Origin: Bacillota bacterium
Lineage (GTDB): Bacteria; Bacillota; Clostridia; Christensenellales; Aristaeellaceae
DNA: 64,000 nt
Reading direction: 5' to 3'
NCBI GenBank assembly: GCA_023411375.1
Contig: JAEYOW010000027.1
Span: forward strand, 1 to 64,000
Part shown: positions 40,623-49,793 of the stretch, in pieces
Numbering within the stretch: the first letter of the stretch is position 1
Layout of the letters: each line of letters begins with the position of its first letter
The notes under the pieces: generated by a model
Database searches by the model: none
What the model was told of the DNA's origin: nothing
Seen by the model: only the letters and a program-made list of their open reading frames with translations
Program-made: the position numbers and the translations under genes

Positions 40623-42413
40623 TCAATTCGAAGTATGGTGAATGCGTCCATGGCATTCCTCGCAAACCACAAGGGTTTTACGTTTCATTTCAAGCATTCT
40701 CTGACCCCAGTCCGTATCCTTTGTGAGTTTCTTCATGCTCCCAACATGATGAATAACGCAATGCGTACTGTGCTTACCGCACAATTCACATGTACACGTT
40801 TCCAGTCTCTGCCGGAGTGTGAGTTTCCGTTCTTCAAAAGATCTATAGCGCCATGGGTCATAATCAACCAGCATTTTTCCAACTTTGCAATCGGCGAGGG
40901 AAGCTATGTGCGCATATCGCACACCATTTTTTGTCTCATAGGGCACACCCCAGCCATCTTGCGTATGATATTTCTTGAGCAGCTTCGCCGTCGTGCTGTT
41001 TAGCTTGCTCGCCAATGTTTTAAGGCATGAATACTCCATGAGATACCGAAAGTAATTCAGCTTGTTATAATTGGCAGCTAAACAGTAGAAATTCAGGATC
41101 CCCCTGACTTGAGCGTCATAACGACGCACAATTTCTACTTCTGGCTTGTATCGCATCCGCGGTATATTAACAGACCAAATACAGCCGTTCTCTTTTTGCT
41201 CAATAACACCATTATTGAAAAGGAATCTCATTATCTTTTCTTCAAGAGGAGCTGTAAGCTCCACCGAGTTGTTGAGTGTGCGCTGCTTCAAGCCGTCTTT
41301 GCGCTTCTTAACTTCCTGATTCCGTCTAACTGCGATATCGTATCCCAGAAAGCGCACTCTTTCAGAGGAATGCACAATCTTCGTCTTTTCATCGCTTAGT
41401 TCCAGATGGTAATCGTTCAGTAGGAAAGTTTTCAGCTCTGCCTTGAAGATATCGCAATCCTCGCGGCTTCCGCTGACCCCAATAAGAAAATCATCGGCAT
41501 AACGGCAATAGACAAGCTTTTTATCCTCAGTCAACTTGGCGGGCGTATGCAGCTTTTGTTTACATACAGCCTTGTATTCCTCGATGGCAGCTTCCCGTTC
41601 TTCACCACTAAGTCTGTCGATTTTCTTTTGTAGGGTTTGACGACGCTTACACAGACGCACATACTCTGTACCGTGGTTCCTCGGTGCAGGTTTATCGAAG
41701 CGTTGCTTCATTTCCATCACTTTAGAATCTAACTCATGCAGGTATATATTGGCGAGAATAGGAGAAATAATGCCGCCCTGTGGCGTTCCCGACAATGTGG
41801 CATTATACACAAAATCCTCCACATATCCAGCTTTTAGGAATTGCCGAATGATGTTTATGAATTTGCTATCCTTAATCTTCTTTTCCAATAATCCGATGAG
41901 TACGTTATGGTTGATGTTATCAAAGCAGCCTTTGATATCCCCCTCTATAAACCATTTTGTCGCGCGAAAGTTGACTTTTACTTGCGCCAAAGCCGTATGA
42001 CAGCTACGGGCAGGTCGAAAGCCGTGAGACACATCACAAAAAATCGGTTCATAGATTGCTTCCAGAAACATCCTTACCGCTTCTTGCAGAAGCTTGTCTC
42101 GAAAAGACGGGATGCCTAATGGACGCATTTTGCCGTTTTGCTTTCTAATGTATTCGCGTCTAACCGGTTTGGGTTCATATGTACCGCTGGACAATTCGCC
42201 AATTAACGTCTTTACATATAAACTACCAAATCCGTCAGCCGTGTCATTATCGGACCCCGGCGTCATTGCACCCTTGTTGGCATAAAGCTTCTGATAGGCA
42301 GCGTAGTAGATGTCCTCTCTGAGCAGATAACGATACAGTCTCGTAAAGACCCCGTTTTTGTGGTCGATTGAACTTCTATTGATACGCTCCAAAATTTCAG
42401 ATGTCGGATTCAT
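40623..42413 (-). CDS. Group II intron reverse transcriptase/maturase
   Basis: The 596-residue intron-encoded protein helps splicing and moves the intron. It has an N-terminal RT0-like region, RT blocks with RPLGIPSFRDKLLQEAV, FIEGDIKGCFDNINH, GTPQGGIISPILANIYL and the active-site YCRYADDFLIG, domain X (YMEYSCLKTLASKLNS), and a C-terminal HNH endonuclease domain (CELCGKHSTHCVIHHV ... CEECHGRIH). All catalytic residues are intact, so it should be active. GGAGGAG precedes the ATG at 42413. The gene lies in the domain IV position of the intron. Confidence 0.95.
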   Translation of the reverse strand: MNPTSEILERINRSSIDHKNGVFTRLYRYLLREDIYYAAYQKLYANKGAMTPGSDNDTADGFGSLYVKTLIGELSSGTYEPKPVRREYIRKQNGKMRPLGIPSFRDKLLQEAVRMFLEAIYEPIFCDVSHGFRPARSCHTALAQVKVNFRATKWFIEGDIKGCFDNINHNVLIGLLEKKIKDSKFINIIRQFLKAGYVEDFVYNATLSGTPQGGIISPILANIYLHELDSKVMEMKQRFDKPAPRNHGTEYVRLCKRRQTLQKKIDRLSGEEREAAIEEYKAVCKQKLHTPAKLTEDKKLVYCRYADDFLIGVSGSREDCDIFKAELKTFLLNDYHLELSDEKTKIVHSSERVRFLGYDIAVRRNQEVKKRKDGLKQRTLNNSVELTAPLEEKIMRFLFNNGVIEQKENGCIWSVNIPRMRYKPEVEIVRRYDAQVRGILNFYCLAANYNKLNYFRYLMEYSCLKTLASKLNSTTAKLLKKYHTQDGWGVPYETKNGVRYAHIASLADCKVGKMLVDYDPWRYRSFEERKLTLRQRLETCTCELCGKHSTHCVIHHVGSMKKLTKDTDWGQRMLEMKRKTLVVCEECHGRIHHTSN

Positions 42414-42961
42414 GAGGATTCTCCTCCCTTTCATCTTTTCCTTTTGGAATTAGCAGACTACCTCCCTTCGCCATGTAGTGGTCATTAACCACCTCGGACT
42501 ACTATGGAGGTTCCGTTGCCTTGCAGGATATTCAGGCGCTTAGCCATAGCCATAAGGCATTCCTGTTTAGGCAATCCCCAGTTAGCGATATTTGAAGGTG
42601 TGATAGTTGTCGGATAGCATTTTGGTCATAGTGCGTGTTCTCACGACTGTTTTGTGGCGTGTTGATAGATTTACGGACGAATTCAATATCCGCAAAGCAC
42701 CACAATCACGGTTACAGGATAATTTCCGTGACCTCCCAGAAAAAGGAACTGACCTTTGCTTCGGCATACCCAGCCTTATCCTCATACTATCTTGTCATTG
42801 CGGATACCACTCGCCTACATATCCTTTTGGCGTTCTCCGCTTTCCTGCCGTGCTGTGTTTCCGACCGCAGGTTTCCCTCGTCGGTTAGGCAGGTTGACTA
42901 CCGCTCTATCTTGCGGTGCAGTACCTTAAGCTGCTACAAACATCGCCCTATCTGGGCGCAC

Positions 42962-43357
42962 GAACTCATCAGGAACGGTGTAACCGCCCTCGGAGAGCTC
43001 GCCAACCTGCAGAGCGTTGCGCAGCTCGGCGTTGCGGCGCTCCTGATCGCGCATGTGCTTCCAGAAGGCGTCCCTATAGGCATCGGAAGCGACGCCCTTC
43101 TTGGTCTCGCGCTGCTGCTCGGGACGAGAAGCGAGGTTGGGGCTGACGGAGGCGTTCATTTCGCGCTCCAATTCGGCGGCGCGTTCTTCGCGCTCGATGG
43201 CATGGCCGAGAACGACAACCTCCTGCTCCATCCGCTCATACTCGGCGGTGTCCTCGGCGCTCATCAGGCCGTTCTCGCCGGTTTTCGCGTCCAGAAACGC
43301 CTTAGCTTTGTCCCAGATGTCGCTGCGCTTCTGACGCATGTCCAAAATCTTACTCAT
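42962..43357 (-). CDS. Major capsid protein, exon 1 (with scaffold-like delta domain)
   Basis: This 5' exon is exactly 132 codons, from MSKILDMRQKRSDIWDKAKA to VPDEF. Residues 1-75 are a charged coiled coil, the delta/scaffold domain that the phage protease removes during maturation; the capsid core starts near GGYTVPDEF. AGGAGGAC precedes the ATG at 43357. The gene continues after the intron at 40508. The frame read through the 5' intron boundary adds VRPDRAMFVAA and stops. Confidence 0.92.
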
Positions 43358-43414
43358 ATTTGTCCTCCTTCTTATTCGCCCGCCCCGTGCCTTCGGCGCG
43401 TCGCGGGTACGTTT

Positions 43415-43433
43415 GGCAAATGTGCCATTTGCC
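43415..43433 (-). terminator. Hairpin between protease and capsid genes
   Basis: GGCAAATG and CATTTGCC form an 8-bp stem with a 3-base loop in the gap between the protease stop and the capsid start. No T-run follows, so this may be an RNA-processing or stability hairpin rather than a terminator. Confidence 0.4.
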
Positions 43434-43447
43434 TGCACTAGTCGGGG

Positions 43448-44344
43448 CTAACGCCCCTCCCTTCCAAGGCTCCGCTTGGCGGGCATAAGTAGACCCAGCC
43501 GCTTTTGCAGCTGGGCGACGGGGGTACCGGTTTCCTTCGGCTGTTTGTTCGTGTCGGTTTCTATCGGCGGCTCAGGGGCAGCAGGCGTTTCATCCTGCGG
43601 TTTGATGGATTCCACCGGCACAGCCGGTGGCGCTGTCCCGCCCGATTCCACGGGCGTTTTGACCTGTTCATTGGCAGGCGCTACATCTGATGTATGATCA
43701 TCGCCCTGTACAGGGCGGGACAGCTGGGGCTTACGCGGCGTATGGCGGTCAAGCCACGCCTGCACCTTTTCCTTGGCTTCCTTCAGATCAGCTGTGCGAA
43801 GCTGACCGCTGTTGGTCAGCGCGCCGAACGGATCGTTATCCACGATGCTGTCGATGAAGCCGTTGTCCAGCGCGGCTTGCGCGTCCATCCATGTAGTGGC
43901 AGTCATTAGGGCGGCGACATCCTCGCGCTTTTTCTTGCAACGCTTGGAATACACGTTGATGATGGACTCCTTGCAGGCGCGCAAAAGATCAATCGCGCCT
44001 TGCAAGTCACGCTCGTTGCCCCAAGCGACCGTGCTGGGATCATGGATCATAAAAAGGGAACCGGGCGTCATCTCCAGTTTGTTCGCAGCCATGGCAAGCA
44101 CCGTCGCGGCGGAGGCTGCCGTGCCGGACACCGTGATGAGCACGTTACCGGGATAGGCGCGGATATCGTCGTACATGCGAGTGGCGGCATTGCAGCTGCC
44201 GCCATAGCTGTTCAGACGGATATGCACGTCGTCGGCGTACTCGTTATTGGCTCCATAGAGCGATTCATGGAGCGATTCGGGCGTGATCTCGTCGCCGAAC
44301 CACACCTCGTCGTCTATATAGCCGTTCAGGTTGAGTTCTCTCAA
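43448..44344 (-). CDS. ClpP-type head maturation protease
   Basis: The 298-residue serine protease cuts the capsid delta domain. The ClpP-like domain (residues 1-175) shows HIRLNSYGGSCNAA, the catalytic serine in SGTAASAATVLAMA, the catalytic histidine in LFMIHDPS, and the oligomer contacts around TTWMDAQAALDNGFID. A low-complexity Pro/Glu/Thr tail of ~90 residues follows. It lies between the methyltransferase and the capsid exon, the standard place apart from the methyltransferase. Confidence 0.92.
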   Translation of the reverse strand: MRELNLNGYIDDEVWFGDEITPESLHESLYGANNEYADDVHIRLNSYGGSCNAATRMYDDIRAYPGNVLITVSGTAASAATVLAMAANKLEMTPGSLFMIHDPSTVAWGNERDLQGAIDLLRACKESIINVYSKRCKKKREDVAALMTATTWMDAQAALDNGFIDSIVDNDPFGALTNSGQLRTADLKEAKEKVQAWLDRHTPRKPQLSRPVQGDDHTSDVAPANEQVKTPVESGGTAPPAVPVESIKPQDETPAAPEPPIETDTNKQPKETGTPVAQLQKRLGLLMPAKRSLGREGR

Positions 44345-44347
44345 GTT

Positions 44348-46399
44348 TCATCCCTCCGTTTCCATCGCCCACACGATACCGGCGAGAACAAAAAAGACAC
44401 ACGGGACAGCGACGCTGTTGCCGTATGCCTTATACTCCGCCGCGTCCGTGCGCGGGTCTTTCAGCCACTTGCGAAGCCGCGCCTCACTCGGCGGTTTAGC
44501 GGCCTTGCCCTGTGCGCGATACCAATCCTCGAACACCCCCGCCCACCAACGAAGCTCCACGTCCGTTGGCTCCTCTGTACCGAGATTCTCCGTCCATCCG
44601 TCAGGGTAGCCCTGCAAGCGGCAGCACTCGCCGGGCGTGAGCCTGCGCACGACATAATCGATATCTTCGGGTTTTGCGACCGCGTTCGGTCCCTGCGCCG
44701 TAAGCGTCTGCGACTGCTCTTCCTCAATGGAGATGCCAAACAGCGCGTTTTCGCCTTGATTAAACGCCGCACGGTCAAGAGAATATGCTGGCTGTTTACC
44801 CTCCTCCAGCACGAAGTAATCGCCGGAAAACGCTTCTTGATTGCCCAAGAAGGCTTTCTGCGATGCCGCGCGCGAGGTGATTGTTCCAGTCTGCTCCTTT
44901 CCGCTGGCGAGCATGGCGGCTGGGCGTTCCTTCGAACAGAGCGGGCTCTCTGCCTCGGACGGTTTACCGACGAGCGGCGGGTCTTTGTAGTCGCGCATCG
45001 TAAGCGTCGGCGACGCTTCCTGCGCGATGTGCTCGTTATTGCCGACAGACATGCGGTAGGACGGCGCGGCAACGGCCGGTCTGTCGATGGTATTGAGCGT
45101 GAAGCAAACTTCTTCGTTCACGCCGCATCCTTGTGGCCCGTTCTCGTCCTTGCGGCCGATCATGTTGCCCTGCAAGGCGTAGACAATGTCCGGCACGGTA
45201 TTGCCGCCGGACGGCGCTGCTTTCAGTGTCGGCGATTGTTCCTCGCGATACCCAAGCCCGCCCGCGCGCACGCCTTGACCACCCATGAAAGCGGCAACGT
45301 AGGTCTGCTGCTTCATGCTGGGACTCGCGGAAAGAGCGCCAGACTGCCCGCCCAAATCTCGAACTTCATCACGTTGGTTCTGCGTGAAGGCAATCGGCTC
45401 CACTACGGCGATGCCGCCTTGATTGCAGGCGGGACTCCCGCCCGAGCAATCCAGCGTTCGACTGGTATCCGCTTCGTAGATGCCGGAATGCGGGTTTTCT
45501 GAAAGCATGGCGTTGCTTTGGTCGGAACTGATGCCATATGCCTTGGAAACAAAGAGCGTCAGCGGCACTTGATTGCCACCCGTACCCATTCGATTGGTTA
45601 AGGTCTGACATACTCCGATTTTATTGATCTTGATGCGGCTATCGGTGGGGTTGAACTCGACGGCTACAGCTGTTCCTTCGCCGCCTGTTTCTTCAGCGCC
45701 ATTTTGAGCACTCCCGGCAGCTCCTTGCCGCGCTTCGCCGCGCGGCGGAGTATACCTTGACAGGCCTTCGGACTCAAAGAGAACCTTTCCGGCACATGCT
45801 CCATCAAGATCGACGACAATAAATATACGCCGCCGTCTTTGTGCGACTCCCCAACCCTTCGCGGCGTCGATGATTCGCCAAGCGAGGGAGTAATCGTCGC
45901 CCATAATCTCGCCCGCTGACAACCATTTATGCGTTTCCGGCATAGGAACAACTGTTTGGGCGTCTTTGATTTGGACGAGGCTTTCGAGGACAACCCGGAA
46001 GTCGTCGCCTCCCGCAGAGGACAGCGCTCCGGGCACGTTTTCCCAGACTGCCCATCGTGGATGTGTTCCATTGGTCTTTTCCCTCATTTCTCGAATGATC
46101 CGCACAGCCTCGAAGAACAGCGAGGATTGCTCGCCCGCAAGCCCGGTGCGCGCGCCGGCCAGGCTAAGATTTTGGCAGGGTGAGCCGAATGTGATGATGT
46201 CGACCGGCTCTAACCCGCCGCCGTTCAGACTGTGGATGTCGCCGTAATGCTTCATGTCGGGGAAGCGGATGTCGGTCACGCGGACGGGAAAAGGCTCGAT
46301 CTCCGACGCCCATACGGGCTTGATGCCGGACAGTATGCCCGCCAATGGGAAACCGCCGATGCCGTCAAAAAGGCTTCCCAGCGTCAGTTGCTTACTCAT
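44348..46399 (-). CDS. Phage DNA (cytosine-5-)-methyltransferase with long repetitive recognition region
   Basis: The 683-residue protein has C5 methyltransferase motifs I (LGSLFDGIGGFPLAG), IV (TFGSPCQNLSLAG), VI (WENVPGA), VIII (VAQRRRRIFIV) and, at the far end, X (YKAYGNSVAVPC). Between VIII and the late motifs lies a segment of ~370 residues with at least seven TL(T/N/D) units, such as VCQTLTNRMG, SPTLTMRDYKDPP and SQTLTAQG. This is the layout of multispecific phage methyltransferases. It likely protects phage DNA from several host restriction enzymes. It is coupled by ATGA overlap to the portal gene. Confidence 0.92.
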   Translation of the reverse strand: MSKQLTLGSLFDGIGGFPLAGILSGIKPVWASEIEPFPVRVTDIRFPDMKHYGDIHSLNGGGLEPVDIITFGSPCQNLSLAGARTGLAGEQSSLFFEAVRIIREMREKTNGTHPRWAVWENVPGALSSAGGDDFRVVLESLVQIKDAQTVVPMPETHKWLSAGEIMGDDYSLAWRIIDAAKGWGVAQRRRRIFIVVDLDGACAGKVLFESEGLSRYTPPRGEARQGAAGSAQNGAEETGGEGTAVAVEFNPTDSRIKINKIGVCQTLTNRMGTGGNQVPLTLFVSKAYGISSDQSNAMLSENPHSGIYEADTSRTLDCSGGSPACNQGGIAVVEPIAFTQNQRDEVRDLGGQSGALSASPSMKQQTYVAAFMGGQGVRAGGLGYREEQSPTLKAAPSGGNTVPDIVYALQGNMIGRKDENGPQGCGVNEEVCFTLNTIDRPAVAAPSYRMSVGNNEHIAQEASPTLTMRDYKDPPLVGKPSEAESPLCSKERPAAMLASGKEQTGTITSRAASQKAFLGNQEAFSGDYFVLEEGKQPAYSLDRAAFNQGENALFGISIEEEQSQTLTAQGPNAVAKPEDIDYVVRRLTPGECCRLQGYPDGWTENLGTEEPTDVELRWWAGVFEDWYRAQGKAAKPPSEARLRKWLKDPRTDAAEYKAYGNSVAVPCVFFVLAGIVWAMETEG

Positions 46400-47748
46400 G
46401 CGTCGTCCTCCTTTCCGTCCTCGTCGGGCGTTTGCTCGTTGATTTGTTCTTCAGGCTGCTCGGCGGGCGGCGGTACGTCCATCAGCACATTATTGATTTG
46501 TTCAAGCGTCTCCGCTTTTTGGAGCACGAATTTCACCGGGATCATGTTCCCGTTCACGAGCAGCGCGTCGCCGCCTTCCTCTTCGGACACAGGGTTCATG
46601 TTCTCAAGCTCGCGGATGTCGTTGGTCGAAAGCCAGCCGTTTTGCCGACCGATGGCGTAGCCCTCCATGCGCGACTTGTAGTCGCCTCGCATGAGTCCGT
46701 CCAGATTGAACTGGACATAGAAAGAGCCGCCGACGGGGCTTCCCGCCTTTTCCTTTTCAGAGAAGAGCGCTCGATTCATGGCCTGTTCGATGCGAACTAA
46801 CCACGGTCGGATTGTGTGCATGGCAAAAGAAATCGACTGATGCTCGATATTGCTGAACGTTGCACGCTCCAGATCGCCCACAAGATGAGGCGGTACGCGA
46901 TAGATACGGCAGATCTCCGCAACCTGAAACTTCCTTGTTTCAAGGAACTGTGCCTCGTTGTTCGGCATGGAAATTCGGCTGAACTGCATGCCTTCCTCCA
47001 GAATAGCAACCTTGCCCGAGTTGGAGGAACCGCCATACGCCGCGTTCCAGCTTTCCCGTAGGCGCTTTGGGTCTTTGACGGTGTTCGGGTGCGTCAGCAC
47101 GCCGGAGGGCGTTGCGCCGTTGGAGAAGAACTTACTGCCGTATTCCTCGGCGGCAAGCCCCAGCCCGATGGCGTTCTTTTCCAGCGCGATAGGGCTGTAG
47201 CCCATGATTCCGTCGAAGCCGAGGCCGGGGATGTGCAGCACATCCTCCGGGCGCAGTCTTACAACCTTGCCGTCGCGGGTGCTGTAGTCATAGGTCAGTT
47301 TGCCGGAGCTATCGCGATCTACCTGCATCTGCTCGGGAAGCAGCGGATACAAGCCAATGATGTGACCGCGTCCATTGCGCACAATCTGACAATAGGAGTT
47401 GCCCCACAGGAGCAAATGGCTGAGCATGGTCTCCCGCAGCACAAACGAGGTCATTTCCGTGTTCGGCTCGTCATGCAATATGCGATACAGCGGATGCTCG
47501 ACCGCCTTTCGGCTGCCTTGACCGTCCGCCTGATACACATGCAGCGGCAGACTGGCGATGGTTTCCGCGATCACGCGCACACAGGCGTAGACTGTGGACA
47601 TCTGAATCGCGGTTTTCGCTGTGACCGACTTGCCCGCCGTGGATGAGCCGAAGTAGAAGGTGGGCGCGGCGCTGATGGTATCTGTGGGCGAAGGTCGCCT
47701 CCCGGGCTTATCCCGCGCCCGAAAAAGGAAAAGAAATGGATTTTTCAC
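46396..47748 (-). CDS. Portal protein (HK97 family)
   Basis: The 450-residue protein forms the dodecameric DNA channel. It has the HK97 portal pattern: MSTVYACVRVIAETIASLPL, HPLYRILHDEPNTEMTSF, GNSYCQIVRN, PEDVLHIPGLGFDGIMGYSP, and the crown region FSNIEHQSISFAMHTIRPW. The acidic C-terminal tail is typical. It lies downstream of the large terminase and HNH genes. Confidence 0.95.
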   Translation of the reverse strand: MKNPFLFLFRARDKPGRRPSPTDTISAAPTFYFGSSTAGKSVTAKTAIQMSTVYACVRVIAETIASLPLHVYQADGQGSRKAVEHPLYRILHDEPNTEMTSFVLRETMLSHLLLWGNSYCQIVRNGRGHIIGLYPLLPEQMQVDRDSSGKLTYDYSTRDGKVVRLRPEDVLHIPGLGFDGIMGYSPIALEKNAIGLGLAAEEYGSKFFSNGATPSGVLTHPNTVKDPKRLRESWNAAYGGSSNSGKVAILEEGMQFSRISMPNNEAQFLETRKFQVAEICRIYRVPPHLVGDLERATFSNIEHQSISFAMHTIRPWLVRIEQAMNRALFSEKEKAGSPVGGSFYVQFNLDGLMRGDYKSRMEGYAIGRQNGWLSTNDIRELENMNPVSEEEGGDALLVNGNMIPVKFVLQKAETLEQINNVLMDVPPPAEQPEEQINEQTPDEDGKEDDA

Positions 47749-47799
47749 ATAGCACCTCCCGAAATGTGCAAAGAAAAATCGCTGAGCGTTTGCCAGCGA

Positions 47800-48126
47800 T
47801 TACAGTCCCATGCCGGTTTTATAGTCATGACAAGGTTTACAGAGCGGCTGCCAGTTGCTTTCATCCCAAAACAAGTGTTCGTTGCCGCGATGCGGGATGA
47901 TGTGATCCACGACCGTCGCAGGCGTGAGCACGCCGTTACGTTGGCATTCCGCGCACAAAGGATGCAACCGAAGGAAGCGACGACGCGCCGCCTGCCACTT
48001 CTTATCATAGCCGCGACTGGCGGCGGTTTCCCGTGCGTACAGCGGACGATGCTTTTCGCAGTACACGTCATAGGAGAGATTCGGGCACCCCGGATGGCGG
48101 CAGGGGCGCTTGGGTTTATGCGGCAT
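47800..48126 (-). CDS. HNH endonuclease of the packaging module
   Basis: This 108-residue protein has an N-terminal zinc finger (CRHPGCPNLSYDVYCEKH) and the HNH core (HPLCAECQRNG, VVDHIIPHRGNEHLFWD, NWQPLCKPCHDYKTG). Such HNH proteins beside the terminase stimulate DNA cleavage at packaging sites in cos phages. The ATG at 48126 with GGAGGT is preferred over the longer frame to 48237. Its presence suggests a cos-type packaging strategy. Confidence 0.9.
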   Translation of the reverse strand: MPHKPKRPCRHPGCPNLSYDVYCEKHRPLYARETAASRGYDKKWQAARRRFLRLHPLCAECQRNGVLTPATVVDHIIPHRGNEHLFWDESNWQPLCKPCHDYKTGMGL

Positions 48127-48239
48127 ATACGCACCTCCAGACGCGCTTTTCGTGCATATTTCATCACGTAAACGTCGGATATACTGCTTTTCACAAGCAA
48201 TATCGGAGCAAAATCTCGCTTTGGCGGGCGATTTCACGG

Positions 48240-49793
48240 TCAGATGATCAGCAGACCCCTGTCATCATAGACCGAACCGCCGCCGTTCAGGTTTTTCATC
48301 GCCCGATCCAGTCCCATGACCAGCGCGACCGCGCCATCCACCTTCTCCGTGGACTTTTGCTTGTCGATCTTCTGGTTTCCGGCAGGATCGGTACGAACAT
48401 AGGCGTTGTCCATGTTCCAGCGGAGCACGGGGTGTCCGCCATGGGCAATGTTGTGCTCCAGCACCAGACGCATCAGCTCTTTTGTGGGCGGGCTCATATC
48501 CTTGAATCCCTGCCCGAAGGGTACCATGGTAAAACCGTCGTCTTCCAGAGCCTGTACCATCATGGTGGCGTTCCAGCGGTCATAAGCAATCTCGCGGATG
48601 TTATACCGCTCGCCTAACTGGATAATGAACTGTTCGATAAAACCGTAATGCACCACGTTGCCTTCAGTGGTCTGGATGAAACTCTGCTTCTGCCACACAT
48701 CGTACATCACATGATCTCGGCGGACGCGAAGCTGCAAGGTTTCCTCCGGCAGCCAAAAGAACGGAAGCACCTGATACGGCTCGCCCTCCTCGCTGGGCGG
48801 GAAGACCAGCACCAGCGTGGTCAGGTCACTCGTGGACGAAAGGTCAAGTCCGGCGTAGCAGGAACGACCTTCCAGCGCGTAGGCGTCGATTATACCGCCG
48901 CACTCGTCCCATTTTTCCATGGGCATCCAGCGCACGGACTGCTTGACCCATTGGTTCAGACGGAGTTGCCGGAACATATTCTCGTCGGCTGGCGTTTCCA
49001 TGGCTTTCGCAAATGCGTCGCGTACCTTATCAATTGTGATCGTGTGTCCCAACGATGGGTTGCACTTATACCAGTTTCGTTCATCCTTCCAATCGGCATC
49101 GTCCGGAAGTCCATATACAATAGGATAAAAACGAGGATCGCGCTTACGACCCTCCAGAATATCCAGCGCCTTTTGGTGAACTTCCCAGCACACCGAATTG
49201 CGGTCCGTGCCCGCCGTGGTCAGAAAAAACCAGAGCGGTTGTTTTCGCGCGTCGCCGGAGCCCTGCGTCATTACGTCATAAAGTGCGCGGGTGGGCTGGG
49301 TGTGAAGCTCGTCGAAGATGCACGCGCTGACGTTCAAACCATGCTTGGTGGCAACCTCAGAAGAAAGCACCTGATAGATGCTGCCCGTGGGCTGATATAC
49401 CATGCGCTTGGTGGATGGGATCAGCTTAATCAGCTTTCTGAGCGTGGGGTTTTGCTGCACCATATCCACCGCCACGTCGAACACGATGCCCGCCTGCTGA
49501 CGGTCGGACGCGCAGGAATAAACCTCGGCTTTCCACTCGTCGTCGTTCACCAGCATATTGAGCGCCAGTGCCGCGCCCAATTCGCTCTTTCCATTTTTCT
49601 TGCCAATTTCGATGTATACCTGATTGAACTGACGCATATCCGGCTGCTCATCCCGAACCGTGCCAAACACATCCCGCACGATCTTCTCCTGCCACGGGAG
49701 CAGTTTGAAAGGCTTCCCATGGAACTCGCCTTTTGTGTGCTTCAAGCATTCAATAAATTGGATCACACGGCGGGCGCGCGCTTCATCAAGCAT
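48240..49793 (-). CDS. terL: Terminase large subunit
   Basis: The 517-residue packaging motor has an ATPase domain with a Walker A-like GKKNGKSELGAALAL, a Walker B-like CIFDELH (with the catalytic Glu), and the coupling motif FLTTAGT. The nuclease domain has YAGLDLSSTSDLTT and later EIAYDRWNATMMVQ. It matches the Terminase_1 family. It overlaps the small subunit by 8 bases and is followed closely by the HNH gene. Confidence 0.96.
   Translation of the reverse strand: MLDEARARRVIQFIECLKHTKGEFHGKPFKLLPWQEKIVRDVFGTVRDEQPDMRQFNQVYIEIGKKNGKSELGAALALNMLVNDDEWKAEVYSCASDRQQAGIVFDVAVDMVQQNPTLRKLIKLIPSTKRMVYQPTGSIYQVLSSEVATKHGLNVSACIFDELHTQPTRALYDVMTQGSGDARKQPLWFFLTTAGTDRNSVCWEVHQKALDILEGRKRDPRFYPIVYGLPDDADWKDERNWYKCNPSLGHTITIDKVRDAFAKAMETPADENMFRQLRLNQWVKQSVRWMPMEKWDECGGIIDAYALEGRSCYAGLDLSSTSDLTTLVLVFPPSEEGEPYQVLPFFWLPEETLQLRVRRDHVMYDVWQKQSFIQTTEGNVVHYGFIEQFIIQLGERYNIREIAYDRWNATMMVQALEDDGFTMVPFGQGFKDMSPPTKELMRLVLEHNIAHGGHPVLRWNMDNAYVRTDPAGNQKIDKQKSTEKVDGAVALVMGLDRAMKNLNGGGSVYDDRGLLII

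Larger units (their letters stand above)
40509..42961 (-). mobile_element. Group II intron (IIA/LtrB-like) interrupting the major capsid gene
   Basis: The intron is 2453 nt. Its 5' end on the minus strand is GTGCGCCCAGATAGGG, the canonical start of Ll.LtrB-type introns, immediately after the capsid codons GAT GAG TTC. Its 3' end is ...CTACCTCAC, next to exon codons GAG CAT ACG. A 34-nt domain V (40570-40603) and a reverse transcriptase/maturase gene lie inside. Excision is phase 0 and makes VPDEF-EHTLVQAL, which matches the usual HK97 capsid segment. GAATTC (42679-42684), in a hairpin loop, could be EBS1 pairing with the exon end GAGTTC with one G-U. Without splicing the capsid would end after 12 intron-encoded residues. 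Confidence 0.93.

Noticed and set aside
44000..45502. 500-residue plus-strand frame
   Set aside because: It is the opposite strand of the protease and C5 methyltransferase genes, which show clear family motifs; GC-rich DNA leaves such shadow frames open.
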